Below are positions 1 to 11,908 of a DNA stretch of 64,000 nucleotides, piece after piece (position 1 is the stretch's first letter; the number at the start of each line of letters is the position of its first letter). Below the pieces are notes generated by a model that searched no databases, was not told where the DNA came from, and saw only the letters and a program-made list of their open reading frames with translations. A program made the position numbers and the translations under genes. This DNA is from Apoderus coryli (taxonomy: Eukaryota; Arthropoda; Insecta; Coleoptera; Attelabidae). The DNA is taken from contig OU452202.1 of assembly GCA_911728435.2 (NCBI GenBank), forward strand, positions 21,307,135-21,371,134, in the 5' to 3' direction.

Positions 1-457
1 GGTAAACCGGATCTTTCTTTTAAATACGTGATGGTGGGGTAGATGGTATAGGAAGATAGCGATACAGTTTATGGCTAAACGTTAAACACTTTTTTTTATT
101 AGAGAAACAGATTAGAGCGAAAAAAGGATGGAAGAAGAATGGGATGGAATGAGATAGAGGCAATTGTGTTTAATAGATTTGTTTTGGATGCATGGCAAAG
201 AAAGAGTAATTTAGGATTTAATTATTACATACGTGCGTAGGTACTATTTTTTGTTCTAATTCCAATTCTGTAGGCCAATAGAAACATTGTCGTTGGTCGG
301 TAAATTAGTCTTACTGCTACTGTTCTTGATACAAGATAAGAATGGGATAGCATTGGATTCTGGGAAACGGTTGGAGCTACAATATCGGTTAAATTAGAGA
401 AAAGTTGTACAATTGAAACACCTTGTAAATGAAGTTTTCAAAAGTAAACTAACTTTA
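1..457. other. Intergenic DNA, no gene seen
   Basis: AT-rich sequence with only short reading frames. The stretch from about 364 to 457 already resembles the left edge of the repeat that continues at 458, because the same words recur near 17,143-17,200. I see no exon, RNA gene or transposon end here. Confidence 0.6.
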
Positions 458-1307
458 GCTGTTTTCGAGGATTTTTGAAAAAACGACTTTTTGCGATTTT
501 AGTTTTTATTTATTTCTGACATTATTTTTACAAAGATAAAAAAATTAAAACCACTTTCTCATTGTTACTTTTGAAGAAGAATAAGATAGCGTTTTCAAAT
601 TTTCAATACGACGTTTCGTTTTTGAAATACCATCATCAACTTCGTTTTTTTAAATACTGCCCTGGATTTTTCAATCAAAAATAGGTGGTATATTACACTT
701 AATGCTTTAAAAAAAATTTCAGTGTTTTTAGATGTTATTTTAAATTAAGTATTCAAGAAAAATTGCCATAGTTTGGCACTATTTTACGTAAAACATTCAT
801 CTGAGAAAGGCTTTTTTTTTTAATAGCTTAAAAACGCAAAAAAAACTTCAACTAAATTTAAAAAACGGTACAGAATAAAATATTGTAGGCACTGATACAG
901 AAATAAATTGTGAATTAATAATAAATAATTGTGAGTAACGACGAAAGAATGATTTTGCAAAACTATGCAAACTATGGCGATTTTTCTTGAATAATTTTAA
1001 ATAACAGCTAAAAACACTAAAACCTTGTTTAAACCATTACATGTGATATACCACCTATTTTTGAATTTCAATGGCTTTTATTTAACAATTAAAAATCCAG
1101 GATCGAATTTAAAAAAACTAAGTTGATGATGGTTTTTCAAAAACAAAACGTCGTAGTGAAAATTTGTAAGCGCTCTCTTATTCTCCTCAAAAAGTAACAA
1201 TGAGAAAGTGCTTTACATTCTTTTATATCTGTAAAAATAATGTCAGAAATAAATTAAAACTAAAATCGCTAAAATCGTTTTTTCAAAAATTTTCGAAAAC
1301 GGCTAAA
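458..1307. repeat. Long imperfect inverted repeat (repeat family E)
   Basis: Bases about 458-778 read again in reverse complement at about 966-1307, with a spacer near 190 bp. Each arm contains a word of the type TTGATGATGG, a short A/T hairpin, then (G/A)AAACGTCGTA, at about 604-643 (minus) and 1121-1156 (plus). Further copies or half copies lie at 17,139-17,307 plus 18,162-18,290 (one copy split by a LINE) and at 34,715-34,965. No protein is encoded. The arms are diverged but clearly alignable by eye. This is a dispersed foldback-type element; its possible hammerhead character is discussed in the findings. Confidence 0.75.
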
Positions 1308-1892
1308 TAATTCTTGTACCCAATGATAGCAGTAAAAAATAATAAACAAAAAAAAACAGGCAAAAAGATGGGTTTGGAACCAAACATAAGCTTTATTCAA
1401 ATCTTTAGTTTTTATGTTTGAGAGATTTTTAATTCATTGCAATTAAAGCACTTTAAAATTGCAATTTCATTATTCTTTTTTCCCAAATCTGATTTATTAC
1501 CAGGTAAAATACTGATAAAATGGAAAAAAAAATGTTTAAAACTTTTTGACTTATTTATTAATTTTTTATACGTTTCTGTTTGTTAATATTTTAGAATTGG
1601 ATTTCGAAATCGCTTGTATATCTAAAACGACAGCATGGTGTTAATTTATTTGTGTTTTTGAAAAATTGCTCCCTTGAGTTCAGATCCAGCCGCACGCCAC
1701 TTATAATGACCCTCTTTTAAAAAAATCGACAGTGTCTAGTTTCATATATTAAATAATTATATCAATATATTGCGATTTTAAGACATATTTTATATTAAAG
1801 CCCCCGTTTCGACACTCGACATTTTTTGTATTTATCGACAGCCTATCCGTATTTATTTTTGTATTATTCTTGAACCGCTATTCTAATTTTTT
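1308..1892. other. AT-rich intergenic DNA
   Basis: No exon, RNA gene or repeat end that I recognise. Homopolymer A and T runs dominate. Confidence 0.5.
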
Positions 1893-2043
1893 TCAGTTTA
1901 CTTTTTTCTTGGGGTGTTCGGTTCGGTTCCTCTTTACAAAACTTCTCTACATAAAAATATTCATCTTTATTTTCGTCACTAACAAACTCAAATGATAACA
2001 AACGACGTTTCTTTACAAATTAGTAACTTCCTCAGGTTGAACA
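1893..2043 (-). repeat. Dispersed repeat family D, with ACGT-type hammerhead-like motif
   Basis: Read on the minus strand, this segment runs CAAC-CTGAGGA-hairpin-GAAACGTC-GTTTG and continues to words ending in a GAACACC motif beside TTTTTCTTGGGGTGTTCGG (plus strand, near 1905). Related copies: 18,300-18,505, 43,605-43,720, and part of 16,895-16,960. The common element is GAAACGTCG next to a T-rich tail with AATAAAGATG. No coding potential. Confidence 0.6.
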
Positions 2044-2119
2044 ACATTTTTTTTCCCTTTCCTTTCTAAAATTACATACAAATTATTTACGATAAAACTA
2101 TTTTTATATATAATACATG

Positions 2120-3600
2120 AAAAACAGGTTATTTCCAAATAAAATTTTTTTTTTATTGTAGAAATCAGCTTTTTTTTTTTTCACGGACGCCTATGGTAAT
2201 ACACAAATTTTTACTCCTTTTTACACTCTTTTCCAACGCCAATGTGATCTGTTTTTGTATGGTTAATGTTTTAGTTTATGCTCTATTAAACCAATGAAAA
2301 ATTAGTCAATATTAAGTCTAAATTTAAGAAGTATGAATTGTTTAAATCTTTGAACCTTTTTTAAACTCCTAGCGTATGCTCAATGTTTCCTAAATGTTAA
2401 TAAAAACCTAGACATATCCTATAATATTTTTGTGCCAAATTTGGTTAAAATATGTCCAGTGGTTTTTTTTCTAACCTTTTTACCCTATTTTACAATTTAA
2501 TCGTATGTCAATGTGGTCTAATTGTGTAGGTTATATATTTTAGGTTATATTTAATTAAAAGCACACAAAATTAATCAACATTTCGGGTAAGTTTAAGAAC
2601 TATGATTTTTTTAATTTTTGAACCCTCTTTTAAACCCCTTGCCTACGTTCAATGTTAATCACCACCTATAATATCCTGTAGTATTTTCGTACCAAATATG
2701 GTTAAAATCCGTTAAGTGGTTTTTGAGTTATCACGGATACAAATTTTTTCTGGCCCTTCAATAGAAATTTCACGAACGAACGCCTATGGTACATTCATTT
2801 TTGTCGTGTATTTTTAACACCAATTCAACTAGTTAAATAGAAAAATATTTACATTTTAAATATTTTGTTTACTTTACCCTCTTTTCTACTATTTACGAAC
2901 GCCTTTGTAAATAAAAATTTCATGCTGCATTTTGTAGGTTATCTTATATCAAAGCTATATATAATTAGCCAATTTTTCTGGTATATTTGGTAATGGTAGT
3001 TTTTGACTCTTTTTTAGCCTATTTTCGAACGCCTGTGTGAACCAATTCTTTTATGGAATATTTTTTAGCTTATATTGTAGCACAACTATGAAAAATTATT
3101 CCATATTTCGCATAAGTTTAGGAAATATATATTTTTTATGTTTTGAACCCTTTTCCACTATTTACGAACGCCTATGAAAGTAAGTTATTTATGACACATT
3201 TTATAGGATATATTCTATCAAAACTATACATAACTAGTTAATATTTCTGCTATGGTTAAGAAATACGTTATTTTTTTAATCTTGTGGTTTAATATTTATG
3301 TTCAATATTTTAAGTTATATTCAATTAAATGCGTAAAAAATTATGCAGTATTTCGAATAAGTTTAAGAACTATGAATTTTTTTAATTTTTGAACCGTCAT
3401 TTAAACCCCTTGCCTACGCTCAATGTTTCCCAAAATCTAATCAGCTCCTTGCCATGTCCAATAGTATTTTTGTACCAAATTTGGTTAAAATCTGTTAAGC
3501 AGTTTTTGCGTTTTCGTGGATACTGACAGAGAGACACACAGACAGACATATTTTTAAAAATAATTGTTAACGTATAAAGTTACCAAAAACACGTATTTCC
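2120..3600. repeat. Array of diverged repeat units ending in a LINE-like 3' tail
   Basis: A unit of roughly 120-150 bp recurs with heavy divergence. It is recognised by the word CGAACGCCTATG or close variants (near 2183, 2776, 2895, 3025, 3165), followed by TAGGTTATAT, TATCAAAGCTATA and TGACCCTTTTT. The array ends with a block (about 3440-3560) reading ACCAAATTTGGTTAAAATC and CAGACAGACA, the type of 3' tail seen on RTE-like LINEs and some non-autonomous elements of insects. Related blocks are at 4385-4560, 6435-6800 (opposite strand) and 19,190-20,950. Confidence 0.7.
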
Positions 3601-4384
3601 GGCGAAATTAAAAAAAACTAATAGCTTCTCCATTATATGGTAGGTATGCAGAGCTAAAAAATGTAACGTAAAACCAAAAGAAATTCATAATAGAGGAAGT
3701 TTTATAATTAAGTTCGAGATTAAGTTTTAAAATAATCCATAAATCCTCATCAAGCATAAATTAAGCTGAAATCGCATTAAAATAACGTTGAAAAAAAATG
3801 CACAGCAAAAGCTTATACAAAATGGTATAAAGAGGAGAAAAATATTATGCGAATAATAATTTCGAATAAAGGGGGAAAATGCCTAGCTATTTTTAATTTT
3901 TAAACAAGCCAAATCCAGATCGTGTTTTCCAGGCGTTTTTTTTTACTCTTTTTAAGATAGGTACATAATATGTAGGTACACAAGTTGATGATTTTAATAC
4001 TGTTATAATAGTAGGGGGTAAAATAATTACAAATACAAGACGAATATTTTGTACAGAGTGGTCACAGCGAAATGGACATACTATTAACTTTTACTTTCCC
4101 GCACATAGTGAAAGTATTGTTATCACACTAAAAATAAACTGTTACCCTCGAGGCACGAATAGCTATCCATATTTAAGTGTAAAAGTAATAATTTTATGAC
4201 CTTTTTGTCGTGTATCTAAATTTAATAATTTTTTGTTTTATTTTAGACATCAGCTATTTTTTTTAGTATCGGGTTTTGTTCATTTTTCTTCTCTTTGGAG
4301 GCACTATTTATACGTATACATATTTTATATTTCAGAACTTCAAGGCCAAGTTCTTGCACGCAAAATAATTGTTTTTTTTTTTAG
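3601..4384. other. AT-rich intergenic DNA
   Basis: No gene recognised. A short open frame starting near 4233 is the translation of T-rich repeat DNA, with no domain. Confidence 0.5.
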
Positions 4385-4560
4385 TTTTATTATAAAATTT
4401 ATTTTGCCCCCTTTTCTACTATTTACGAACCCCTATGTAAACAAAATTGTTATGCTGCATGTTGTAGGTTGTAGGTTATATCAAAGCTATATATTATATA
4501 AGTAGCCAATTTTTCTGTTATATTTGGAAAAACATTTTTTTTTCATTTTTGACCCTTTAT
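4385..4560 (+). repeat. Single unit of the 2.1-3.6 kb repeat family
   Basis: The words TATTTACGAACCCCTATGTAAA, TGTAGGTTATATCAAAGC and TGACCCTTTA match units of the array at 2120-3300. It is an isolated, diverged copy. Confidence 0.6.
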
Positions 4561-4761
4561 ATTCCGAAATCCGATAAAAATCGGATTACTTTGCTATATT
4601 TTAATTGGAGAGCCATGAATTTGTCATTTAACCTCTTGAAAAATTGTATTTAGAATATTTTGACATTAAGTACAAAAGTAATAATGTTTCTTAATGCAAA
4701 TAATTTAAAAAGAAGTAAAATGGTTAATCGAACGAAGTTTTAATGAACCTGTTTATTATTC

Positions 4762-4989
4762 ATGGGCAATGTAGGAGAATTGGAATTGGAAAACACTCCA
4801 GATCTTTATCATAGCGAGATCACTACTTTGCAGTCGCCCCGACATCATATGGTACCTACTAAAAAGAAAAATTTCAAAGTGAAATTGACAAAATGGCTAA
4901 TTGAAAATGATCCAATATTGTGCACTACATGCGGTTTTCAAAAATTGATGAAAAAAAAATTGTTATTGATTCACTCTCCATGCATCTAA
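4762..4989 (+). CDS. Short open frame of unknown nature (75 aa)
   Basis: This open frame has less biased composition than the surrounding DNA and starts MGNVGELELENTPDLYHSE. A Cys-x2-Cys pair (LCTTC) occurs near residue 55. There is no signal peptide, no membrane segment and no domain I recognise. It sits immediately upstream of the inverted element at 5,096. It may be an exon fragment of a decayed mobile element or chance; the lack of splice signals and of any family match keeps confidence low. Confidence 0.15.
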   Translation: MGNVGELELENTPDLYHSEITTLQSPRHHMVPTKKKNFKVKLTKWLIENDPILCTTCGFQKLMKKKLLLIHSPCI

Positions 4990-5160
4990 CCAATAATTAT
5001 TATTTATTTATTGAATTATCAAATTTCTTTTTCCTTGGTTAATTAGCTTTGTTTTTTTTTAATTATTATTAGTACTTTCATAATATTATGAATTACAATG
5101 AAATAAAACTCGCCCACTCCACAAACGAACCCTCCACCCCTCAATCAAACAATCAACAAC

Positions 5161-5200
5161 CATACATGTTTCGAGAATTGAATTCTCATCATCAGTGGTA
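5161..5200 (-). ncRNA. Hammerhead-ribozyme-like motif, left arm
   Basis: On the minus strand: stem I strand ACCA, core CTGATGA, an extra T, hairpin GAGAA-TTCAA-TTCTC, GAAA, then CATGTA. ACATGT is self-complementary and could form stem III between two molecules. The cleavage triplet would be GTA. The extra T after the core is a departure from the classical fold. The assignment is inference from motif order. Confidence 0.5.
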
Positions 5201-5547
5201 AGACAGTTATTTATACAGAATGTATGTTTCCAAATACAAGTTCATTCGTTACGAAAACTACAAATCAAAATTTAAAAATTTAAGAGCCAATAATATTGAT
5301 TCTCTCTTTGTTTTCTTTTTTCGTTTTTTACGCATATTTTAATTAATTTTAAGTCAATCAATATTAATTAAACAATTTATCAGTCTTACACTTAATTAAA
5401 ATATGCGTAAAAAACGAAAAAAGAAAACAAAGAGAGAGAATCAATATTATTGGCTCTTAAATTTTTAAATTTTGATTTGTAGTTTTCGTAACGAATGAAC
5501 TTGTATTTGGAAACATAGGATGACTGATTCTGTATAAATAACTGTCT

Positions 5548-5589
5548 TACCACTGATGATGAGAATTCAATTCTCGAAACATGTATGGT
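5548..5589 (+). ncRNA. Hammerhead-ribozyme-like motif, right arm
   Basis: Same motif as in the left arm but on the plus strand. Stem I is ACCA/TGGT, core CTGATGA, hairpin GAGAA/TTCTC, then GAAACATGTA. All pairings can be drawn by eye, with a single unpaired T after the core. Confidence 0.5.
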
Positions 5590-5706
5590 TGTTGATTGTT
5601 TGATTGAGGGGTGGAGGGTTCGTTTGTGGAGTGGGCGAGTTTTATTTCATTGAAATGTTTTAACTGCTCGAATTGAAATGGATTATTTTAAAAATATTAT
5701 GAATTA

Positions 5707-6434
5707 GTTAATTTTTTGAAATAATTGTGTATCCGGATAATTATACTAATATAGAGTTAATGGTTACTTGTACATGTAAGTATATAAATGATACACCTAC
5801 GTATTCAGGTTCATGTTCACATTCATATTGGTAACACTGGAGAATGGCTGACAAGCTTTTAGCTTAGTAGTAGTGGGGGAGTATGAAGATGTATACAAGT
5901 ATTTTTTATTTATATTTATTTAAGACAAGTATTCCTTAAATGTACCTAATATAAAATTGTACTCGTACAAATGTTTCCTTAAATAAATATTATTTGATTT
6001 GATGTTGAAGATTAAAACCAAAGATTAATTAATCTTCGATAAAACAATAAAAGTAAACAAAAAATGATGGCACTACCGATATCTGGTTGATATCCAGACA
6101 TTCTTCTGTAATAAGTCTTGCAGAACAATTAATATAGGGGTTGGGGTGGGTGGTATGTTAAGTGAAATTTGTTTTTAATGTCCTCTTCATTTTCCAGATC
6201 TAAGAGTGAATCTCTTTGTCTAATCTAACTACATCCCTATAGATACAGATACAAAGAGAATAATGCGCAATAATTGGTATAGAATTTGAAATCAAAGCTA
6301 CTTTATATATATATATTACCTACCTAATCCAATAAACTTCGGTGTAAAAGCGCACAGCAAATTATAACAGGAGCGGAGTAGGGTGAGGTGAGCCAGAGGC
6401 GTAGCGTGGGGCCTGAGATTTTTTATCTCTCCAT
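5707..6434. other. AT-rich intergenic DNA
   Basis: No gene or clear repeat end. It contains short TA-rich runs near 6305-6320 only. Confidence 0.5.
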
Positions 6435-6800
6435 ATCATACATATCGGAGACTATTAGTTTTATGAAAAAAAATGTTTTTTTTATTTCACCGGAAATACT
6501 TGTTTTTGGTAATTTTATACATAAATAAGTAGTTTTAAAAAAATGTCTGTCTGTCTGTCCGTCTCTCTGTATCCACGAAAACGCAAAAGCCACTTAACAG
6601 ATTTTAACCAAATTTGGTACAAAAATACTATTGGACATGGCAAGGAGCTGATTAGATTTTAAAAAACATTGAACGTAGGCAAGGGGTTTAAAAGAGGGTT
6701 CAAAAATTTAAAAAAATCATAGTTCATAAACTTATCCGAAATACTGCATACTTTAATATGCATTTAATTAAATATAACGTAAAATATTGAATATAAAATA
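6435..6800 (-). repeat. Antisense copy of the LINE-like 3' tail and repeat unit
   Basis: In reverse complement this matches 3340-3600. The TGTCTGTCTGTC run (6543-6556) mirrors the CAGACAGACA tail, and AATTTGGTACAAAAATACTA mirrors the block near 3470. It ends near 6800 in the unit word TATTTTACGTTATATTT. It is an insertion of the same family in the opposite orientation. Confidence 0.7.
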
Positions 6801-8339
6801 TTAGACCACATATATTTTAGATAAATTACAAAAAGTCATAAAATTACACTTAAATATGGAGAGCTATTCGGGCCTCAAGGGCAACAGTTTCTTTTTACAT
6901 GTTATTTGTTCTGATACATTTATTTGTGTTATGTTGCACAGAAAAAGCGTATTTATTTTAATTTTTCTTTATATCTAAGTTTTCTTTTGTGATGTTTTAT
7001 TTTTATGTTCCTGTATTTATTATTTTGTTGTGCAAAATAATTTTATTGAATGGTTTTATATTTTAATATTGATTCGTATAAAGCTATGTGTATAATATAG
7101 ATGCAATATTTTAGTATTATAGTGTTAAATTTTTTGATTTTTTTTTTATTTAAATAGAAGGGCTCCAAATTTGCACATCAAAAATCCCAAAAAATTAACA
7201 CCATTTAACGTTTATGAATGTTTACAGGGTGTCCATATTTCGTTGTAATTGCAGGGTAGCTCCGTTATTGTAAAAGTTAGCGAAATGCAGAATTTAACAC
7301 TATACCAAGTTACAGGGTGTTCCAAAAACTCATTACAATAAATTATTCAATACCGCTCTCCATTTTTTATATTTCTAAAAATAAAATTATTAAGTGTCAT
7401 ATATCATTTGAAAGAAAAAAAATATGCAATTTTAATGGCTAAAAAAATCAGGACGGTTCCATTTAAAAAAACATAAATTTGGTTCATATTTTGAAACTGA
7501 GATTAAACCAGAAAATCGAAGATACGCCTATGGAGTCCAAATAAAAACATCTATCAAACACCATTTATATATTTTCAATATCTGTTATAGTTTCCGAGAT
7601 ACGAGAGGGGGTCCGCTAGCTAGCCAGATTTTAAGAATTTTTTTTCTCAAAACAACTTTCAGATAGCAAACTCTTCAGTTTCCAATTTTTTCCTAAAGAT
7701 ATCGCAGCAAATTTGGGCGAAAAGTTCGATCAGCATAATTACAAAAAATTTTAAAACTGCTGGTAAATGTTTACGCAAAAAATCGGTTTCACCTTGAATT
7801 GGTTCGAATTTCGAGGATGCAAGGCTTCTTTATTACCAAAACGTACGATAGAGATCTGGTAATATAGGAAACTTACAATAAAACCAGTGTAGTTCTACAT
7901 TTCTCTGATTTAAAAGATTTGACAGCAAGGCTAAGTTAAGAAGTATCTCAGATATGCAAATAAGAACCTCTGCTGCCGAATATAAATTTGACAAAAGGCC
8001 TCACAAACAGTCCAATTTATTTTTATTTATGTTCCCAAAATTGCACATGGCGTCTATTTGTTCGCCTGCCAATTAGAGATCATCACTACGTATTTCTGAG
8101 GCAAAACATGTTGAGTTGGCAAAAATATGAGCTCTCGTGGAATCCCCGTCTATAGAAACGTTACCAGTTCAATTATAAGTGGAAAAGTTCCCGCAGCAAA
8201 ATGTTAATGTGGCTTGGTTGCTGCTTTACTTGCAGTCATAAAAGATAAAAGTTAACAATAAAAAGCCCAAATATCTAAATTTGTAAATGAGTTTAATAAA
8301 CTAAATAGCAGACGAAAAAATATTGTTCATTGTTTGAAT
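6801..8339. other. Intergenic DNA with fragments of CAGGGTGT-type repeats
   Basis: Words such as TTACAGGGTGTCCATA (7225) and TTACAGGGTGTTCC (7311), and the block around 7540-7620 with ATCTGTTATAGTTTCCGAGA, are typical internal and end words of short insect DNA elements. A related block is at 29,060-29,110. No exon is recognised. Confidence 0.5.
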
Positions 8340-8720
8340 TTTAAAATAGCCGGTCCTGATATATTGGCACCCCTCACACGGTGTGTATGTGTATATCAAG
8401 TATAGCACATTCCCAAATCACATTTGTAGTTTGATTGCGAGAATGAATGATGAAATGCTGTCAATGTCAACTTGGCCGATGATGAAGGCGGCGGCATGGC
8501 CGCCACTTTACGTCGTATTTTCTACCACCATAGATAGGTATATATATATTTGCTCTTGTGTCAACTCGAAAGGGACAAATTGACTCAATTGCATTTAGGG
8601 ATGAGTGAGTTTTAGAGAGAGGTTGTATATCCTCGTGTGTATGTTATATTATGTATTTGGGTGTTTGAGGAGAACGAAATGCGAGGGAATGCATCATGGA
8701 AATCAAAGTGACAGCAAATC
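8340..8720. other. GC-richer single-copy block, possible regulatory DNA
   Basis: This stretch has more C and G than its surroundings, including CGGCGGCATGGCCGCC near 8488, and I see no second copy in the window. A 66-codon open frame here has no recognisable domain. It is a candidate conserved non-coding or regulatory block, by composition only. Confidence 0.25.
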
Positions 8721-9191
8721 TGATATACCTAATATGTGTATGTAGATTTCAAATTCATAATGTTTACTTCCGGTACTATATATAGGGGGTATCCAATTTA
8801 GAATCAATGGGAGTAGTTGCCTGTTTGCTAAAAAATAGGGGGCGAAAATATATTTTCTTTATTTATACAGGGTGAACTATCATTTTAACCACGTGCTCAA
8901 AGAAGCATGAAAAACTATAAAAAAATTGTTTCGGAATTTGTATTCGATATTTACAAAATGGGGCAAATCCACGTTTTTCCCCGGTAAATCGGCGCCTACG
9001 ACAACCATTTTTCAATATGACTTCCAACATACGATCAGCTGTACGGATAATTAATTCGCGGCGTTGCCAATTGCTTCGCTTTTGGAAACTGCTAAAATGA
9101 TATTTTCGCATATTGAACAACTACACTAATAACAAAAGCCGCAAACCCACTAAAATGTCCGATTATTTTACTCAAATCGGTTATTTTTACA

Positions 9192-10167
9192 ACAACGACT
9201 TCTCGCGTAGCGAAAGAACCAAATGTTCGAAGAGGCCACCGTTAACTTCACTTTATTTACGCACTTAATCACTAAAATTATTATTATTTTACATAAACCG
9301 TTCATGTTTTACAATGTTGAGTTTCACGTTCCTTTTACAAAAAAAAAAAATTAAATGAGATGAGCCGTAGGTGATCATGTCACACCATTTGTTTGCGGAG
9401 AATCCCGACTGTTTCTGACGGATTCAGACTCTTGTGAAACCTGAAACCGCAAAGAAAATATAATGTCACAGCTAACATGTGTATGTTAGCTTTGATAATG
9501 TCATGAAAGTCTTTTTCGTGACGTCATCAAACCGCCAATAACCGTAGTCGCGTGAATGCAAAAAATTAAACTGGTTAATATCGGTCATGACGTGAATTCG
9601 ACTTATGTTTTAGTTTTCAGGAAATTGTGAACTGTTAAATATTTTTTTATGTCAATGTAACTTATGCACAAGTTGGTTGTTGTTAATTCTTGCAGTAAAG
9701 ATTTTGTTAATAATAAAATTGCTGCTTTGCAAAAACCAATTTTCTAAATATTTATCAGATTCTAATGCAGGTTTATACCGTAAGATTATTAACCGTATTT
9801 TTTATTTATTTCAATAAACACTTATCTATGATTTGTTTGTTTAAATTTTGTGATGAAAGTGAACGGCCGAATCAGCGTAACTTTAACAATCAATTTGAAG
9901 CATTCATTATCGTTTTCACAACAATTTACGGCATAGGTTGTCGGCGTACATATTATTATAGTGATGAGTGATGAGCGAGAAGTTCCTGTTGTAAAACATG
10001 AACGATTTATGGAAATTAATAATAATTTTGGATCTACATGAAGACTATTGTCTATGAAACGAGATTGGTGATGAACAGCAGTTACGTCTACAAATTGAGG
10101 GGCAGCGAATCAAATCGCGTAAATAAAGTGAAGTTAACAGTGGCCTCTTTGAACATTTGCTGTTGTA
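9192..10167. repeat. Imperfect inverted repeat (foldback-like element)
   Basis: Bases about 9210-9320 (words AAATGTTCGAAGAGGCCACC, TTAACTTCACTTTATTTACG, CCGTTCATGTTTTACAA) return in reverse complement at about 9985-10,010 and 10,115-10,165. The right arm is interrupted by about 100 bp. The central part from 9330 to 9980 has no coding match I recognise. It is most likely a non-autonomous DNA element. The minus-strand frame at 8863-9120 lies outside the arms and has no recognised domain. Confidence 0.6.
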
Positions 10168-10170
10168 GTG

Positions 10171-11908
10171 CTTTGAAGTGCTAGTGTTATTTGCATTTGT
10201 GTGATTTTTGTTACCCTTTGGCGTTTTCCTGACAGAGGGGATAAAGGATTTATTATTATTATATCTAAAGTAGGTTTAAAAATATTCATAAAATTGGAAT
10301 TTTTCGAATATAGTTCCAAACTGATATTTTGTGGTTCTCTGTCTTCTTCTAAAGTTTCCGCTTTCAAAACTGGACCACCTTGTATATCTTAACGTAATTA
10401 TAACGACAATAATTAACTAACCTTAGCTGTAGATAGTAGGTAGGAGTAATTCGTTAAACTAACTCTATTTTATTTACTTAACATCGGCTTTTGGCTTGTT
10501 AGCAAAAGGATTTCGTGATCGCATCTGATCAAATTATAAACTTTCTCAGGGCATCGATATATATATATAGTCTACACAATCCCTATACAGTGACGTAGAT
10601 TTATAGCATTTTATATGTACCGGGTGTACGGTTTTATGATTTTAATGTTTTAGTAAAACAAAAATTTGATTTTTCTAAGAAAATTGACAAATTCGGAAAC
10701 ATAGTTTTATATCTCTATCTAGTGGCCATATATGAAAAATAAATAAAAGCAGCAATACTTTTTTTGATACTCCCAACCACTACCTTTATACTGAGCCGAA
10801 TTTTATTCAAATCGGACTATCCATAAGAAAAATAGATAACTCTTCACAAAACAACATTCTGCGGCTCCTCAACCATTTATTTAAGAAGTCGTTTTGTGGT
10901 AGTCTTATCTATGACAAAAGTCATTGAGGGTTATACCGTACCTACAAATATTGAAAATAAATACAAACATTTTTGAGTTACCCCGTAGATCACCTCTAGA
11001 AGCTTATAGTTACACGCTAAAGAAATCATGAATTCAAATCTAAAGCCTCAAAATGGCAGATAATATTCGAAAACGTCAAAATGGCTTCCTATAATATACC
11101 ATATCTCTCTAATTTGAAATTCGTTGGTTTGTCAGGTTTCCATTTTTAGGACTACCATATCAGACAGTTGGATTTATGTTATAATTTGACACTACGGAAA
11201 ATCTCTACTACTTTGGAGGTGGAGTTCAGTATATATGCATTATTTTTTAGATAATTAAGCATCAGTTTTGACTGGAAATTTTCATATAAGGTTTGTTAGC
11301 TAGGTGCTTCCAATACAAACAATTATTATATTTTTTTGTGTGGGGTAGCTGTCACAGTTTATATGACATTTGGATAAATAGTTGATATCTCCCTCTGCGT
11401 CGCACACAAAATGAACTTTTGTAGATGTAAATAAATTAATTAATAAAATAGTGTGGCCGCATTAAATCCCATTGAAAAGTACTCGTTGGGATGCAGCAAA
11501 AAACAAATTTTCTATATAGACAGACCTGCGGCTGCACCGCAGATTTTCGACGACAAAGACAGCACTATCAGTATTAATCCTTATTAATAGGGAAAAAAAC
11601 TTTATATGAAAAAGTTTTAGAACGGTGCTTAGATCATCCTCATTAAGTTTTACACTAACGTAATATAAGTATATTTTTAAGTAAACAGTGTTTGTCAATT
11701 TAGAGTTAGATTTACGCCCTCTAGCGGACAGTTGAGGAAACTAAAACTATTTTGCAGCTATTTCCCTTGTCCGCTTTTACTCAAACAAAAAAAAATCCTA
11801 AAACCGTAGCATGAATAGTTTTCGAGATAAAGCCGGCGTCCTTTCTTATCTGTACACTCATATTACATACTAGCACTGCGTTCATATGTCATCAGCTCAA
11901 AAAGGGGA
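10171..11908. other. AT-rich intergenic DNA
   Basis: No host exon seen. Short repeat-like words occur (TATGTACCGGGTGTACGG near 10,613; CTGGACCACCTTGTATATC near 10,370), which are likely ends of decayed short DNA elements. Confidence 0.5.

Larger units (their letters stand above)
5096..5692. mobile_element. Inverted-repeat element with paired hammerhead-like motifs and 14-bp target duplication
   Basis: Bases 5096-5346 are repeated in reverse complement at 5392-5652 with only a few differences, including a short indel near 5520. A spacer of about 45 bp separates the arms, and a non-inverted tail of about 40 bp follows to 5692. The direct repeat AATATTATGAATTA flanks the element at 5082-5095 and 5693-5706, which looks like a target-site duplication. 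Each arm carries the motif ACCA-CTGATGA-T-GAGAA/TTCTC hairpin-GAAA-CATGTA-TGGT, at 5161-5200 (minus) and 5548-5589 (plus). There is no coding capacity. A variable TSD of this length suits target-primed retrotransposition. A derivative of a Penelope-like retroelement is my inference. Confidence 0.8.
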
